Shown: positions 53,523 through 61,682, counted from the stretch's first letter. The stretch is DNA of 64,000 nt from DTU098 sp964498525 (GCA_964498525.1 CAZCGU010000002.1:270113-334112); one strand, 5' to 3'. The notes: generated by a model from the sequence alone, not told the origin. Numbers and translations are program-made.

Positions 53523-54308
53523 GGACAATGGCAGGCAACGGCGGTTTCCCTGCAGGAGGCCGGGGCCGACGCCCTGGAACTTAACTTCTCCTGCCCGCAC
53601 GGCTTGCCGGAAAAGGGCCTTGGCTCGGCCATAGGCCAGGATGAGGAACTGACCCAACTGATTACCTCCTGGGTGAAAACAGTGGTATCCATACCGGTGA
53701 TTGTCAAACTCACACCCAATGTGACCGATATCGTGAAGCTGGCTGTGGCCGCCGAAAAAGGGGGAGCGGACGGCCTGGCCGCGATTAATACCGTACAGTG
53801 CCTCAGTGCAATAGATCTGGACACTTTTGCGCCCCTGCCGGCGGTAAACGGTTTTTCCACCTTCGGTGGCCTGTCCGGCCCGGCGGTAAAACCTATCGGT
53901 CTGCGCTGCGTGGCGCAAATATCCCAGGCGTCTAAATTGCCTGTCTCCGGTTTGGGCGGCGTCAGCAGTTGGAAGGAAGCGGTCGAGTATATGCTGGCAG
54001 ACGCCGGCAATGTGCAGATCTGTACCGAAGTGATGTTGAAAGGTTACGGAATTATCAAAGGACTGACCGCAGGATTGGCCCGCTACCTTAAAGATAAGGG
54101 ATTTCCCCGGGTAAGCGGCCTGCGGGGGCTTGCCCTGCCGAAACTAACCAGCCATGAGTCCCTGGACAGAAACTGCCGGGTACGGCCCAGCGTTGACCCA
54201 AAGACTTGTAACGCCTGCGGGCGTTGTGTGACCGCCTGCCGCGACGGCGGCAGAAATGCCCTGCTGATCCGTGACTCCAGGCTGGTTATAAATGAAATAA
54301 CTGTATAG
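53523..54308 (+). pseudogene. preA: PreA-like dihydropyrimidine dehydrogenase, 5'-truncated
   Basis: The frame opens after a stop at 53520-53522 and at once reads QWQATAVSLQEAGADALELN, then FSCPHGLPEKGLGSAIGQD, family sequence from about residue 115 onward. Following blocks: PVIVKLTPNVTDI, GGADGLAAINTV, GGLSGPAVKPIGLRCVAQIS, GLGGVSSWKEAVEYMLADA and the C-terminal ferredoxin motif CNACGRCVTACRDGG (only one cluster). The N-terminal FMN-barrel strands are lost and there is no proper start (TTG 53604 is internal), so no activity is expected. It lies 215 bases from the orphan leader repeat at 53214. Confidence 0.82.
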
Positions 54309-54341
54309 ATGATCAGGCGCCGGCGGGGATGGAAAGGTGTC

Positions 54342-54533
54342 AACAATGTCTTGTTTACCTTTATTGGGTTTTAAATGCTTCTGCCTACCCTTCCCGTATA
54401 CGCCAATCAGTTAGGCGGCAGTGATACCGCCGCCGGTTTGGTGGTTGGGGTTTTTATATTTACACTAAGGTATGTGATTTTATCTAGCGATATCAAGGCT
54501 TTGGGACTGCTTTTATCTCAGGAGGTTAGTTAA
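54342..54533 (+). pseudogene. MFS transporter N-terminal fragment
   Basis: The frame reads VNNVLFTFIGF, stop, MLLPTLPVYANQLGGSDTAA, then GLVVGVFIFTL, exactly the first two membrane segments of a drug-type MFS transporter with a TAA (54372-54374) where Tyr is usual. Past VFIFTL similarity ends and a stop follows at 54531. A 5' remnant only. Confidence 0.65.
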
Positions 54534-54908
54534 TTATTTGCAGTATCTATCCCTTGGGCGTGATTACCTCCATTTTGGGAGTTAACTTTTAACCGTTCAC
54601 CGGAAGTCTATTAATTGCTTAATAACTGTATGATGTGAAAAACACGTCGATTGTGGTAAAAATGTTTTTGGAAATATTGTTTAACTATATTTTACAGTGG
54701 TTAAAAAAGGGCTATTCAAACCTGGAATTTTAGATTGTATCAAAAGCCCAGTTATAGTACGTCTTCTTGACATACCATTGTCGTTAAATGCCCTAAAAAG
54801 CCCAACAGTCTGCAGCGGTGTGCCGCAAATACCTGGTATTTTTTTCTCCGATGCTTAATTCGAACTTTGCCAAAAAGGCCAAACTGAGAAACGCAGCTAG
54901 TTTAGATT
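54534..54908. other. Intergenic region before the peptide cluster
   Basis: 375 AT-rich bases with no gene. A TTGACA at about 54767 has no good -10 partner. Inverted pieces AAAAAGGGCT..AGCCC/TTTTTT are weak. A promoter for the peptide genes should be here but is not obvious. Confidence 0.35.
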
Positions 54909-55079
54909 ATGATTAATAATGGAGGAAAAATTTCGTCAGAAGAAACTGTGAAAAATAACGGCGGAAAGAACGGGCAGGGAAAAGCGTTGCCAGATGAAAA
55001 TCTAGCGCGGGTAACAGGTGGGGCTTATCAACTAGCCTGTAAGTTTTATCCCCAAAATATTGTCGAGATGCATATTTAA
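54909..55079 (+). CDS. Double-glycine leader peptide A
   Basis: 56 codons from ATG 54909; the GTG at 54948 would give a 43-residue form whose start aligns with the other two peptides. Leader core LPDENLARVTGG matches the double-glycine bacteriocin/RiPP pattern (acidic pair, Leu, Val, Gly-Gly), then core AYQLACKFYPQNIVEMHI with one Cys. A GGAGG at 54921 sits inside the longer form. Upstream basic-polar part KNNGGKNGQGK. Start choice is uncertain; the leader motif is the evidence. Confidence 0.6.
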   Translation: MINNGGKISSEETVKNNGGKNGQGKALPDENLARVTGGAYQLACKFYPQNIVEMHI

Positions 55080-55305
55080 TGAAGGCAGACAAAATACATG
55101 CATAAGCAGGGAACCAAAATCAAATCTGCCAGATCCTGATTATGCAAATATTTGCTCCTGCTGCAAACATTCATTTGTCGATTTTAAATTTTAAGGAGTA
55201 ATAAAAAAATTTAGAATTGCGCGTGACGGTTTGGCTTTCGTGTCGTATATACCTATAACAAATATATTTACGGGGTTCAAATTAATTTACAGGGGTGGTG
55301 CTATA
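55080..55305. other. Possible degenerate peptide sequence between A and B
   Basis: One forward frame reads NLPDPDYANICSCCKHSFVD to a stop at about 55193, Cys-rich but without a convincing start. Right after it AAGGAG precedes ATAAAAAAATTTAGA, in frame with peptide B, as if an ATG had become ATA; this would add KKFRIARDGLAFVSYIPITN to peptide B. Both may be decayed members of the peptide family. Confidence 0.3.
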
Positions 55306-55470
55306 GTGAAAAAGGATCCGAGGAACGAAAAATTACTGGAAGAACAATTGGACGGCGTACAGGGCGGCAGGGGTAACCCCCGGGGTAGGGCAGTTTGCCA
55401 GATGTGCCCCTGGAGATTCGAAGGGCCTTATAGTGAAGTAATAGCCGCCTATGATGAGCATGTAACATAA
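55306..55470 (+). CDS. Double-glycine leader peptide B
   Basis: 54 residues from GTG 55306, AGGGGTGG seven bases upstream. Leader KKDPRNEKLLEEQLDGVQGG ends in Gly-Gly; the predicted core is RGNPRGRAVCQMCPWRFEGP followed by YSEVIAAYDEHVT. The core has a CxxC and a terminal His, like a half zinc knuckle, and ends acidic. The leader is near-identical to peptide D. Cleavage after GG by a C39-type peptidase transporter is the known fate of such leaders; none is in the window. A longer in-frame start (TTG-type at 55231) is less likely. Confidence 0.72.
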   Translation: MKKDPRNEKLLEEQLDGVQGGRGNPRGRAVCQMCPWRFEGPYSEVIAAYDEHVT

Positions 55471-55619
55471 CACAGGGGTGTCACGGGAGCGGGGAGGCAA
55501 TCCCGAATTGCTTTGAATAATCCCTTGTAAAAATGCTGCTGGCCACAATCTATTTTCAGCTAACCGGTTGGAATAATGCAAGCACATAAATAATCCTCTT
55601 ATTTGGGGAGGTAACGGAA

Positions 55620-55700
55620 ATGACGAAAAAGGATTTAAAAGAAGTAAAATTACACCCTGATTTACCAGGTCACAACCCATTCATAAATATACAGGAGTGA
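55620..55700 (+). CDS. Short ORF C in the peptide cluster (26 aa)
   Basis: ATG 55620 with GGGGAGG eight bases before it. Product MTKKDLKEVKLHPDLPGHNP, then FINIQE. It shares the basic KKD opening with peptides B and D but has no Gly-Gly site. Its stop overlaps the ribosome binding site of peptide D (CAGGAG), suggesting translational coupling, or a leader peptide. Confidence 0.45.
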   Translation: MTKKDLKEVKLHPDLPGHNPFINIQE

Positions 55701-55707
55701 TGGCATC

Positions 55708-55836
55708 ATGAAAAAGGACCCGAAAGATAAAAAGCTGCCGGAAGATCAATTGGAAAATGTGCAAGGAGGATTTGGCTCCCCCGTTCCAAGCATCCCGGGG
55801 GACACGTTTTTGATGGGTAGATGGGGGTGGAATTGA
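55708..55836 (+). CDS. Double-glycine leader peptide D
   Basis: 42 residues, ATG 55708, AGGAG nine bases upstream. Leader MKKDPKDKKLPEDQLENVQG plus G; core FGSPVPSIPGDTFLMGRWGW plus N, Pro/Gly/Trp-rich without Cys. The leader fits the E-L/x-x-V-x-G-G rule closely. It ends seven bases before the start of the transporter fusion gene, so the two are almost certainly co-transcribed. This suggests the peptide is exported, sensed or taken up in connection with that transporter; this link is inference. Confidence 0.75.
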   Translation: MKKDPKDKKLPEDQLENVQGGFGSPVPSIPGDTFLMGRWGWN

Positions 55837-55843
55837 TCCTGGC

Positions 55844-57385
55844 ATGAGCAAGAAAGCATACATACTGGTCCTGGTTTCTCTGGCGCTGCTGTTTGGCGCG
55901 GGATGCGGCGGCATGGGGGAAAATGCCGCCGGGACGCTAAAGACCATTGACGACATAGCAGATAAGCGTGTCGGCGTTTTTACCGGCACTGTCTTTGACG
56001 CCTTTGTCGCGGAACATTACCCCAGGGCGGAAATCGTGCACTGCAACGGTACAGCCGATATGATCCTGGCCCTGAAAAGCGGTAAAATTGATGTGGCCAC
56101 GTACGATTATACCAGCGCAAAAGTAATTATCAATAATAATGACGACATTGGCCTATTGACGGATAACGCTATATCCCTGCCACTGGGGGTAGGTTTTAAC
56201 AAAAACAACCCGGACCTGCGCGTCAGGTTCAATGATTTTCTTAAGGAAATCAGGGGCAACGGGACCTATGACGAAATGTACAATCGCTGGTTTGAAAACG
56301 ATCCGGAACAGGCGGTAATTCCAGATGGCCCCAACCCCGGCGCCGGCCAAAAATTAACGCTGGCGGTGGCGGTGGCCGACCTGCCCTATGTCGCCTACAT
56401 CAATGGCCGGTACACCGGTTTTGATATCGAACTGGTTAATAGATTTGCGGCGCGCGAGGGGCGGCCCCTGGAAATACAGACGATGGAATTTTCCTCCCTT
56501 GTGGCCGCCCTGGCCTCCGGCAAGGCGGACATGATCGCCGATGGTATAGCCATTACTGAAGAAAGAAGCAAACAAGTAGACTTTTCGGACAGCTACGTCG
56601 ACTTCAAGACAGCCGTCATTGCCCTGAAAAAAAACCTTGCCGGCTATGCCCTGGAACAACAGGGCGACACGGTGACAGTCCCATTCCTGCAAAGGGTTGC
56701 CGATAGTTTTTATAATAACGTTGTCCATGAAAGCCGTTATTTACTGATAGTGAGCGGGCTTAAGGTGACCGGCGTTATCTCGCTGCTGGCCACTGTTTTC
56801 GGCACCCTGCTGGGCGCTCTGATTTGTTTTATGCGCATGAGCAAAAGCAAATTCCTGGTTGACAGCGCCAGGTTCTACATTTCCATTATGCGGGGTACCC
56901 CGGTGCTGGTGCTGCTGATGATTGTCTTTTATGTGGTTTTCGCCTCGGTCAACATTAACCCCGTCATGGTAGCCATCCTCACCTTTGGCGCCAACTTTGC
57001 CGCTTATGTGTCCGAAATGTTCCGGACATCGATAGAAAGCGTGGACAAGGGGCAAAAGGAAGCGGGCATTGCCGGCGGTTTTACCGGTGCGCAAACCTTT
57101 GTTTATATCATCTTGCCCCAGGCGCTGCGGCAGGTGCTGCCTGTTTATAAAGGCGAATTTATTTCCCTGGTGAAGATGACCTCGGTTGTCGGCTACATCG
57201 CCGTGCAGGATCTGACCAAGGCCGGCGACATTATCAGGAGCCGCACCTTTAACGCCTTCTTCCCCCTGGTGATGGTGGCCGTCCTATATTTCATAGTATC
57301 GTGGTCTCTGGCCCTGGCCCTGGACTGCGCCGGATACAGGCTTGAACCCAAAAGAAACCTTAAAGCGGGGAGGCGGCAGGCGTGA
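55844..57385 (+). CDS. Amino-acid ABC transporter: substrate-binding protein/permease fusion
   Basis: 513 residues. Lipobox FGAGCGG (Cys21), a degenerate first binding lobe (KRVGVFTGTVFDAFVAEHYP), a second lobe (LPYVAYINGRYTGFDIELVN; KADMIADGIAITEERSKQVD) and a linker. Then a HisM-type permease with GLKVTGVISLLATVFGTLLG, IMRGTPVLVLLMIVFYVVF, the EAA-loop KEAGIAGGFTGAQTFVYIIL and FISLVKMTSVVGYIAVQDLT. The permease half is close to that of 44911-46407. The start is ATG 55844 just after peptide D; a weak GGAATTG-like site. The following ATPase gene is broken. Confidence 0.88.
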   Translation: MSKKAYILVLVSLALLFGAGCGGMGENAAGTLKTIDDIADKRVGVFTGTVFDAFVAEHYPRAEIVHCNGTADMILALKSGKIDVATYDYTSAKVIINNNDDIGLLTDNAISLPLGVGFNKNNPDLRVRFNDFLKEIRGNGTYDEMYNRWFENDPEQAVIPDGPNPGAGQKLTLAVAVADLPYVAYINGRYTGFDIELVNRFAAREGRPLEIQTMEFSSLVAALASGKADMIADGIAITEERSKQVDFSDSYVDFKTAVIALKKNLAGYALEQQGDTVTVPFLQRVADSFYNNVVHESRYLLIVSGLKVTGVISLLATVFGTLLGALICFMRMSKSKFLVDSARFYISIMRGTPVLVLLMIVFYVVFASVNINPVMVAILTFGANFAAYVSEMFRTSIESVDKGQKEAGIAGGFTGAQTFVYIILPQALRQVLPVYKGEFISLVKMTSVVGYIAVQDLTKAGDIIRSRTFNAFFPLVMVAVLYFIVSWSLALALDCAGYRLEPKRNLKAGRRQA

Positions 57386-57742
57386 TCAGGACGTAACACC
57401 TTAGTAAAAGCTTCGGCGAACTGCAGGTGCTTAAAGACATCACCACCAACATCAAAAAAGGGGAGTTTTTCCATCATCGGCCCCTCGGGCACTGGCAAAA
57501 GCACCTTGCTGCGCTGCCTCAACCTGCTGGAAACGCCCAGCGGCGGCAGGATATTTTTCAAGGATACCGACCTGCCGGCGAAGGGCACAGACGTACCCGC
57601 CATACGCCAAAAGATGGGCATGGTGTTCCAGTCCTTCAATCTGTATGCGCACCTTTCCGTGCTGAAAAATCTGACCACCAGCCGGTCAATCTTTTACGCG
57701 CCCAAAGCCACATTAATCCACCCCCGGGGGCGCACAAAATGA
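57382..57742 (+). pseudogene. glnQ: GlnQ-type ABC ATPase, broken
   Basis: GTG 57382 overlaps the transporter stop (GTGA). The protein would begin VIRT then TAA (57394-57396), HLSKSFGELQVLKDITTNIK, a frameshift at about 57464, then FSIIGPSGTGKSTLLRCLNL (Walker A intact), QKMGMVFQSFNLYAHLSVLK (Q-loop), and loss of similarity after NLTT. The signature LSGGQ, Walker B and the rest are missing. So it has one nonsense codon, one frameshift and a 3' deletion. The fused transporter must use another ATPase or is inactive. Confidence 0.88.
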
Positions 57743-57760
57743 GGCAAAGGGAAATTACCC

Positions 57761-58483
57761 TTATTGCACCTGCTTGGGGAAACGGAAATGGTAGGCCAAA
57801 GGGGAAGACCAGGTCAAGAGGCCGTTATCTTCCCTGGTGCAGGGTCCGGCGTTATGGATCAGCAGGGGGATCCCGTCCGCCCGTCTCCTGTCCGATACCA
57901 CCCCAACGTGATCATGGGGCGCGCCAAATACAACAATGTCACCTCCCTGCCACTGCTTCAGGTTTTCGTGATCCCACGGTTTGAGCTCGGTCGTAAGACT
58001 GTCGGCGTATTTTTTAAAAAACGCCTCCTGGTTCGGCGTCCGCCTAAAATCAATATTGGGCTCGGGGTTTCCGCCCACCCGCGGGTAATCCTGCGGGTGG
58101 GCCCGGATATCCTGGTCCATCATTCCTTTCAAGTCGTATCCGGCGTTTTGCAGCGCCCGCCAGATTACGTCAGTGCAGACACCCTCGTTTTCCGGCGGAT
58201 ACCCGCCCGCATAGTAGGCGTCCTTATACGCCGGCTTCGCTTCCAGGTCCTTGCGCGCGCCCTGGACAATATCGTCCAGATCATAGATCCCGTCTCCGTC
58301 CTTGTCACTGTCCAATACAATTTTTTCAACAACGAGCGTTTTTTCAAGTAATCCGCGCCAATCTGCAAGGGACCTGTCGGAACTGTTGTCCTGCCATCTA
58401 TCCCAAACAAATAATAACAGCACGGCGGCAATAAAAATCAGAATCTTAATCAAACTATGTTTCTTTTGCTTATTTTTTGTCAT
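57761..58483 (-). CDS. DUF1287 protein, membrane-anchored, with a calcium-loop motif
   Basis: About 240 residues from ATG 58483. One N-terminal membrane segment (LIKILIFIAAVLLLFVWD), then VLDSDKDGDGIYDLDDIVQG, a D-x-D-x-D-G calcium-loop like that of EF-hand/dockerin proteins. The DUF1287 domain follows: GVCTDVIWRALQNAGYDLKG with a candidate catalytic Cys, then GDIVVFGAPHDHVGVVSDRR and LLIHNAGPCTREDN with His residues, resembling NlpC/P60-like amidases. Probably acts on the cell wall outside the membrane; enzyme activity is unproven for the family. Convergent with the glnQ remnant. Confidence 0.83.
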   Translation of the reverse strand: MTKNKQKKHSLIKILIFIAAVLLLFVWDRWQDNSSDRSLADWRGLLEKTLVVEKIVLDSDKDGDGIYDLDDIVQGARKDLEAKPAYKDAYYAGGYPPENEGVCTDVIWRALQNAGYDLKGMMDQDIRAHPQDYPRVGGNPEPNIDFRRTPNQEAFFKKYADSLTTELKPWDHENLKQWQGGDIVVFGAPHDHVGVVSDRRRADGIPLLIHNAGPCTREDNGLLTWSSPLAYHFRFPKQVQ

Positions 58484-58567
58484 ACCTGTCCAAAAACAAC
58501 AAATTTTTTCCCAGCCCAAAATGTCAAAGACAAATTCTGAATAGCCGTCGCTTGTTAGCCGGGCTGT

Positions 58568-59299
58568 TTACAAGTTTTCTTTAACAACCATGGCGTATTC
58601 ATATGACAGCCTGTCTGTATAAGCAGGTACTACGATCTTGCTTTTTTCCAGCGCTTCAATGGAGATGCCATATACATTCAGATAATCAGACAGACCTTCT
58701 TTTAACGCCAACCTGCCCTTTAAGGCGGAGGCGTCGCCGATGGCGCTGATATGAAAAGGAGGTGCGAGGGGGACGCCGTTAACGTTAATGTGTCCGCCGG
58801 CCAGGCGTATCTCGCTGACGGCTGTGAACCGCTGTCCGTTTATGGCAACTGCTTCCGCACCCGCGCAATATAATTCGTTGACTATTTTTAAAAGGTGCTG
58901 ATCGGTAATATTTTGCAGGGCCCGGCCTGAAACTGGTTCGGTCTGGCCCTGGCGGCATTGGACAACGAACTCCACGCCCGGTCCGGAAACCCCGGATAAA
59001 CCGGCAAATTGTTTTATTTTAGCCAGTTCCAACTTTAACGCTTCTTCAGCCTCCTTTTGCCCTATCCCCGCTTGTTCCAGTTTGGTTGAAAGATCGTTAA
59101 TCTCCAGCTGCATTTCATACAGGTCCTCTACTAAATTCTTTTTCTCCATGGCTAATTTCTGTTCTCTGTCACCGGGGACGGCAGTTTTACCGGCATTGGT
59201 AACCCGCAGGTGGAAACCCAGCAACACCCCCAGTATAAAGACCGCCACGGTAAAAGAAAAGAAAAAAGACCTGTTCAAATTAACCCTCTCTTGCAGCAT
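58568..59299 (-). CDS. DUF881 family protein
   Basis: 243 residues: N-terminal membrane anchor (FFFSFTVAVFILGVLLGF), coiled coil (about 45-90, KKNLVEDLYEMQLEINDLST), then the DUF881 domain: SGPGVEFVVQCRQGQTEPVS, HLLKIVNELYCAGAEAVAIN, GQRFTAVSEIRLAGGHINVN and PPFHISAIGDASALKGRLAL. Such proteins usually lie near division/cell-wall genes and are of unknown role. 50 bases after a second DUF881 gene, so a tandem pair. Confidence 0.87.
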   Translation of the reverse strand: MLQERVNLNRSFFFSFTVAVFILGVLLGFHLRVTNAGKTAVPGDREQKLAMEKKNLVEDLYEMQLEINDLSTKLEQAGIGQKEAEEALKLELAKIKQFAGLSGVSGPGVEFVVQCRQGQTEPVSGRALQNITDQHLLKIVNELYCAGAEAVAINGQRFTAVSEIRLAGGHINVNGVPLAPPFHISAIGDASALKGRLALKEGLSDYLNVYGISIEALEKSKIVVPAYTDRLSYEYAMVVKENL

Positions 59300-59349
59300 T
59301 AGTATTTCACCCTGAAAGCAATGTTGAATTGAAACCGCGCCTGCATTGA

Positions 59350-60099
59350 TCAGCCGTTCTCATCTTCAGACACGGGCAAAACCCCAATGTCCGTTGCAGC
59401 TATGTAATTCATTTTAATGCCGCCTTTATAGGCCGGGACTGCAATGTTTTCCAGCTTTTTAATGGAAACCTGGATGCCGCAAAACTGCAAAAATTCAACC
59501 ACTCCGCCCCTCATTTTCAATGCGCCTTCCAGTGTCTCGGGGCTGCCGATGGCGGTTATGACAAGGGGAGGGACAAGCGCTTTTTTGTTTACCCTGATGG
59601 ACGGCCCGCTGCAGCTGATTCCGGTAATGGCCGTAAGACGTTGATCATTTACAGCGACAGCCTCCGCTCCGGCTGCTTTTAGTTCGTTTACCACTTTTAA
59701 TATGTCTTCATCATGGACAAGGTAGAAATTGGGGTTATCCCCTGGTTTTTGTACTGCGCTGCCGTCTTGCAGGGTCACTTTCACGCCGCTGCCGGTCAGT
59801 TCGGTTACCCCCGCAAAAATCATTGCCGGTTCGATATCCTCCTTACCTGGAGACGCATGGGGTCCGATCGTCAGCATGTTTTCAAGCTGCCCGCGCATCC
59901 TGGTCAATTGCGCCTGGAGGACATCGCGCTCCTTTTTCATCTGCTCGACCTGGACTGTTAATTCTTGCGTCTTGCGTATTGATTCGTTCTGCTGTACGCT
60001 TCTGGCGGCTCGCAAATGTACAGAAAAAACAATTCCTAAAATGATGCAGGCCAGGGCAATCAACAGGTACAGATTTTTCGTCTTACTGGGTTTATTCAT
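59350..60099 (-). CDS. DUF881 family protein (second copy)
   Basis: 249 residues from ATG 60099, GAAGGGG five bases before. Same layout as the downstream copy: anchor LYLLIALACIILGIVFSVHL, coiled coil (QELTVQVEQMKKERDVLQAQ), DUF881 domain with GSGVKVTLQDGSAV, DILKVVNELKAAGAEAVAVN and DQRLTAITGISCSGPSIRVN, with PPLVITAIGSPETLEGALKM. The longer frame to 60126 lacks a site. The two products differ enough to be an old duplication. Confidence 0.87.
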   Translation of the reverse strand: MNKPSKTKNLYLLIALACIILGIVFSVHLRAARSVQQNESIRKTQELTVQVEQMKKERDVLQAQLTRMRGQLENMLTIGPHASPGKEDIEPAMIFAGVTELTGSGVKVTLQDGSAVQKPGDNPNFYLVHDEDILKVVNELKAAGAEAVAVNDQRLTAITGISCSGPSIRVNKKALVPPLVITAIGSPETLEGALKMRGGVVEFLQFCGIQVSIKKLENIAVPAYKGGIKMNYIAATDIGVLPVSEDENG

Positions 60100-60353
60100 G
60101 TGAACCCCTTCAATTACAAGAGGCATTCCTTATATTATATGACGGCAGGTGAAACAGAAAGGTTCGCAAAGAACGACATAATTAAAATATTAATGCAAAA
60201 GACATCCCCCAAAATATAGCAAGTAACGGTCCCGGCCCCCTTGTACCTTGGTTTAATTTGAAAAATTTGTTTTTAGGGTGACTGATAACCAGGGTAAATA
60301 AATTTAATTGACTAACTTCCAGCCTTATCCTGGCAATTTGAAGCTATTGGCAA

Positions 60354-60383
60354 CCCTCCTTCATATAATGGTTAGAAGGAGGG
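60354..60383 (+). promoter_or_regulatory. Hairpin sequestering the ribosome binding site of the FAD oxidoreductase
   Basis: CCCTCCTTC (60354-60362) is perfectly complementary to GAAGGAGGG (60375-60383), which is the ribosome binding site of the gene starting at 60390. The 12-base loop contains TATAAT (60364-60369). If transcribed from upstream the site is hidden; if TATAAT is the -10 box the hairpin is not made. Bases 60127-60353 show nothing else. Confidence 0.6.
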
Positions 60384-60389
60384 CTGTTT

Positions 60390-61682
60390 ATGTCTATAGT
60401 GGTGGTGGGCGGTGGGTGGGCTGGATGCGCCGCCGCCAGTGCGGCTGCTTCCGCAGGGGCGGATGTGGTGGTTCTGGAAAAAACGGATATGCTTTTGGGC
60501 ACTGGCCTGGTGGGCGGGATTATGCGCAATAACGGCCGGCTTACCGCCATGGAGGAGGCCCGGGCCATGGGTGGGGAAGAATTCTTTGGGTTAGTTGAAA
60601 AAGCAGCGGCCCACCGCCGGGTGGATTTTCCAGGGCATAACCATGCCATGTTATATGATGTTACCCGGATTGAGCCTGCCGTCAGGGCCGCCCTCCGCAA
60701 CCAGGGTGTTCAGCTGAAACTTCAGGCGAGAATGACCGGGATAATAAAAGCTTCAGACCGCCTTACCGGGGTTGTAACTGCCGGGGAGGAAATCATTCCC
60801 GGCGAGGTGTTTATAGATTGTACCGGAACGGCGGGTCCGGCCCAGAACTGCTCCCGGTACGGCGCCGGTTGTGTCATGTGCATCCTGCGTTGTCCCACTT
60901 TCGGTTCCCGGGTCAGTTTAACCGAGCGGGCGGGTATCAAGGAAATCAGGGCGGGGGAAGGTTTTCCCCAGTTTGAAGCAATGAGCGGCTCCTGCAAATT
61001 GGGGAAAAAATCCCTTTCCCCCAAACTGGTTGCTGCGCTGGAAAGGGATGGCGTTCTGATCATTCCTTTGCCCGGGCACTTGCAAAAGGAAGATCAACTG
61101 AAGATTAAAGCCTGCCAGCAGTACGCCAGCAGCGATTTTGCCAGGAACCTGGTGGTTCTCGATACCGGCCACGCTAAATTGATGACCTCTTACTTTCCGC
61201 TGGAGGTCCTGCGTACCCTGGAAGGATTTCAAGATGCGCAATATGCCGATCCCTATTCCGGGGGAAAGGGTAATTCCGTCCGTTTTATGGCCATGGCGCC
61301 CTGTGATGACAGTTTGAAGGTTTCCGGCGCAGCCAATCTGTTCTGTGCCGGGGAAAAAACCGGTCTTATGGTGGGGCACACCGAAGCTATTGTTACCGGT
61401 TTCCTGGCGGGGCACAACGCCGTAAGGCTCCTGAAGGGGCGGGAACCCCTGGTCCTGCCGCCCGAACTGGCCTGCGGGGATATCATCTCATTTATGCACA
61501 GGGAAATGAAGAAACCCGAAGGGATGGGCAAAAAATATACATTTTCCGGTTCCGTTTATTTTGAGCGGATGTTGGAGAGGGGGCTGTATTCCACGGACGG
61601 GGCGGCGATCAGGGCCAGGGTGGCAGCCGCCAATCTTACGGGGGTGTTTAGTAAAAGAATTGTTAAAAAGACAAAAATATAA
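60390..61682 (+). CDS. FAD-dependent oxidoreductase
   Basis: 430 residues. N-terminal FAD-binding motif VVVGGGWAGCAAASAAASAG and ADVVVLEKTD (4-33), LVGGIMRNNGRLTAMEEARA, DVTRIEPAVRAALRNQGVQL, IDCTGTAGPAQNCSRYGAGC, a Cys cluster CVMCILRC (about 161-168) that could hold an Fe-S or redox site, and the second FAD contact NLFCAGEKTGLMVGHTEAIV (about 315). Overall like GidA/TrmFO-type and thiazole-type flavoproteins, but the Cys cluster is distinct; the substrate is unknown. Cytosolic, single gene. Confidence 0.8.
   Translation: MSIVVVGGGWAGCAAASAAASAGADVVVLEKTDMLLGTGLVGGIMRNNGRLTAMEEARAMGGEEFFGLVEKAAAHRRVDFPGHNHAMLYDVTRIEPAVRAALRNQGVQLKLQARMTGIIKASDRLTGVVTAGEEIIPGEVFIDCTGTAGPAQNCSRYGAGCVMCILRCPTFGSRVSLTERAGIKEIRAGEGFPQFEAMSGSCKLGKKSLSPKLVAALERDGVLIIPLPGHLQKEDQLKIKACQQYASSDFARNLVVLDTGHAKLMTSYFPLEVLRTLEGFQDAQYADPYSGGKGNSVRFMAMAPCDDSLKVSGAANLFCAGEKTGLMVGHTEAIVTGFLAGHNAVRLLKGREPLVLPPELACGDIISFMHREMKKPEGMGKKYTFSGSVYFERMLERGLYSTDGAAIRARVAAANLTGVFSKRIVKKTKI

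Noticed and set aside
57506..57742. Intact 78-residue ABC protein
   Set aside because: It is only the middle of a GlnQ gene with upstream nonsense and frameshift and no signature or Walker B motif.
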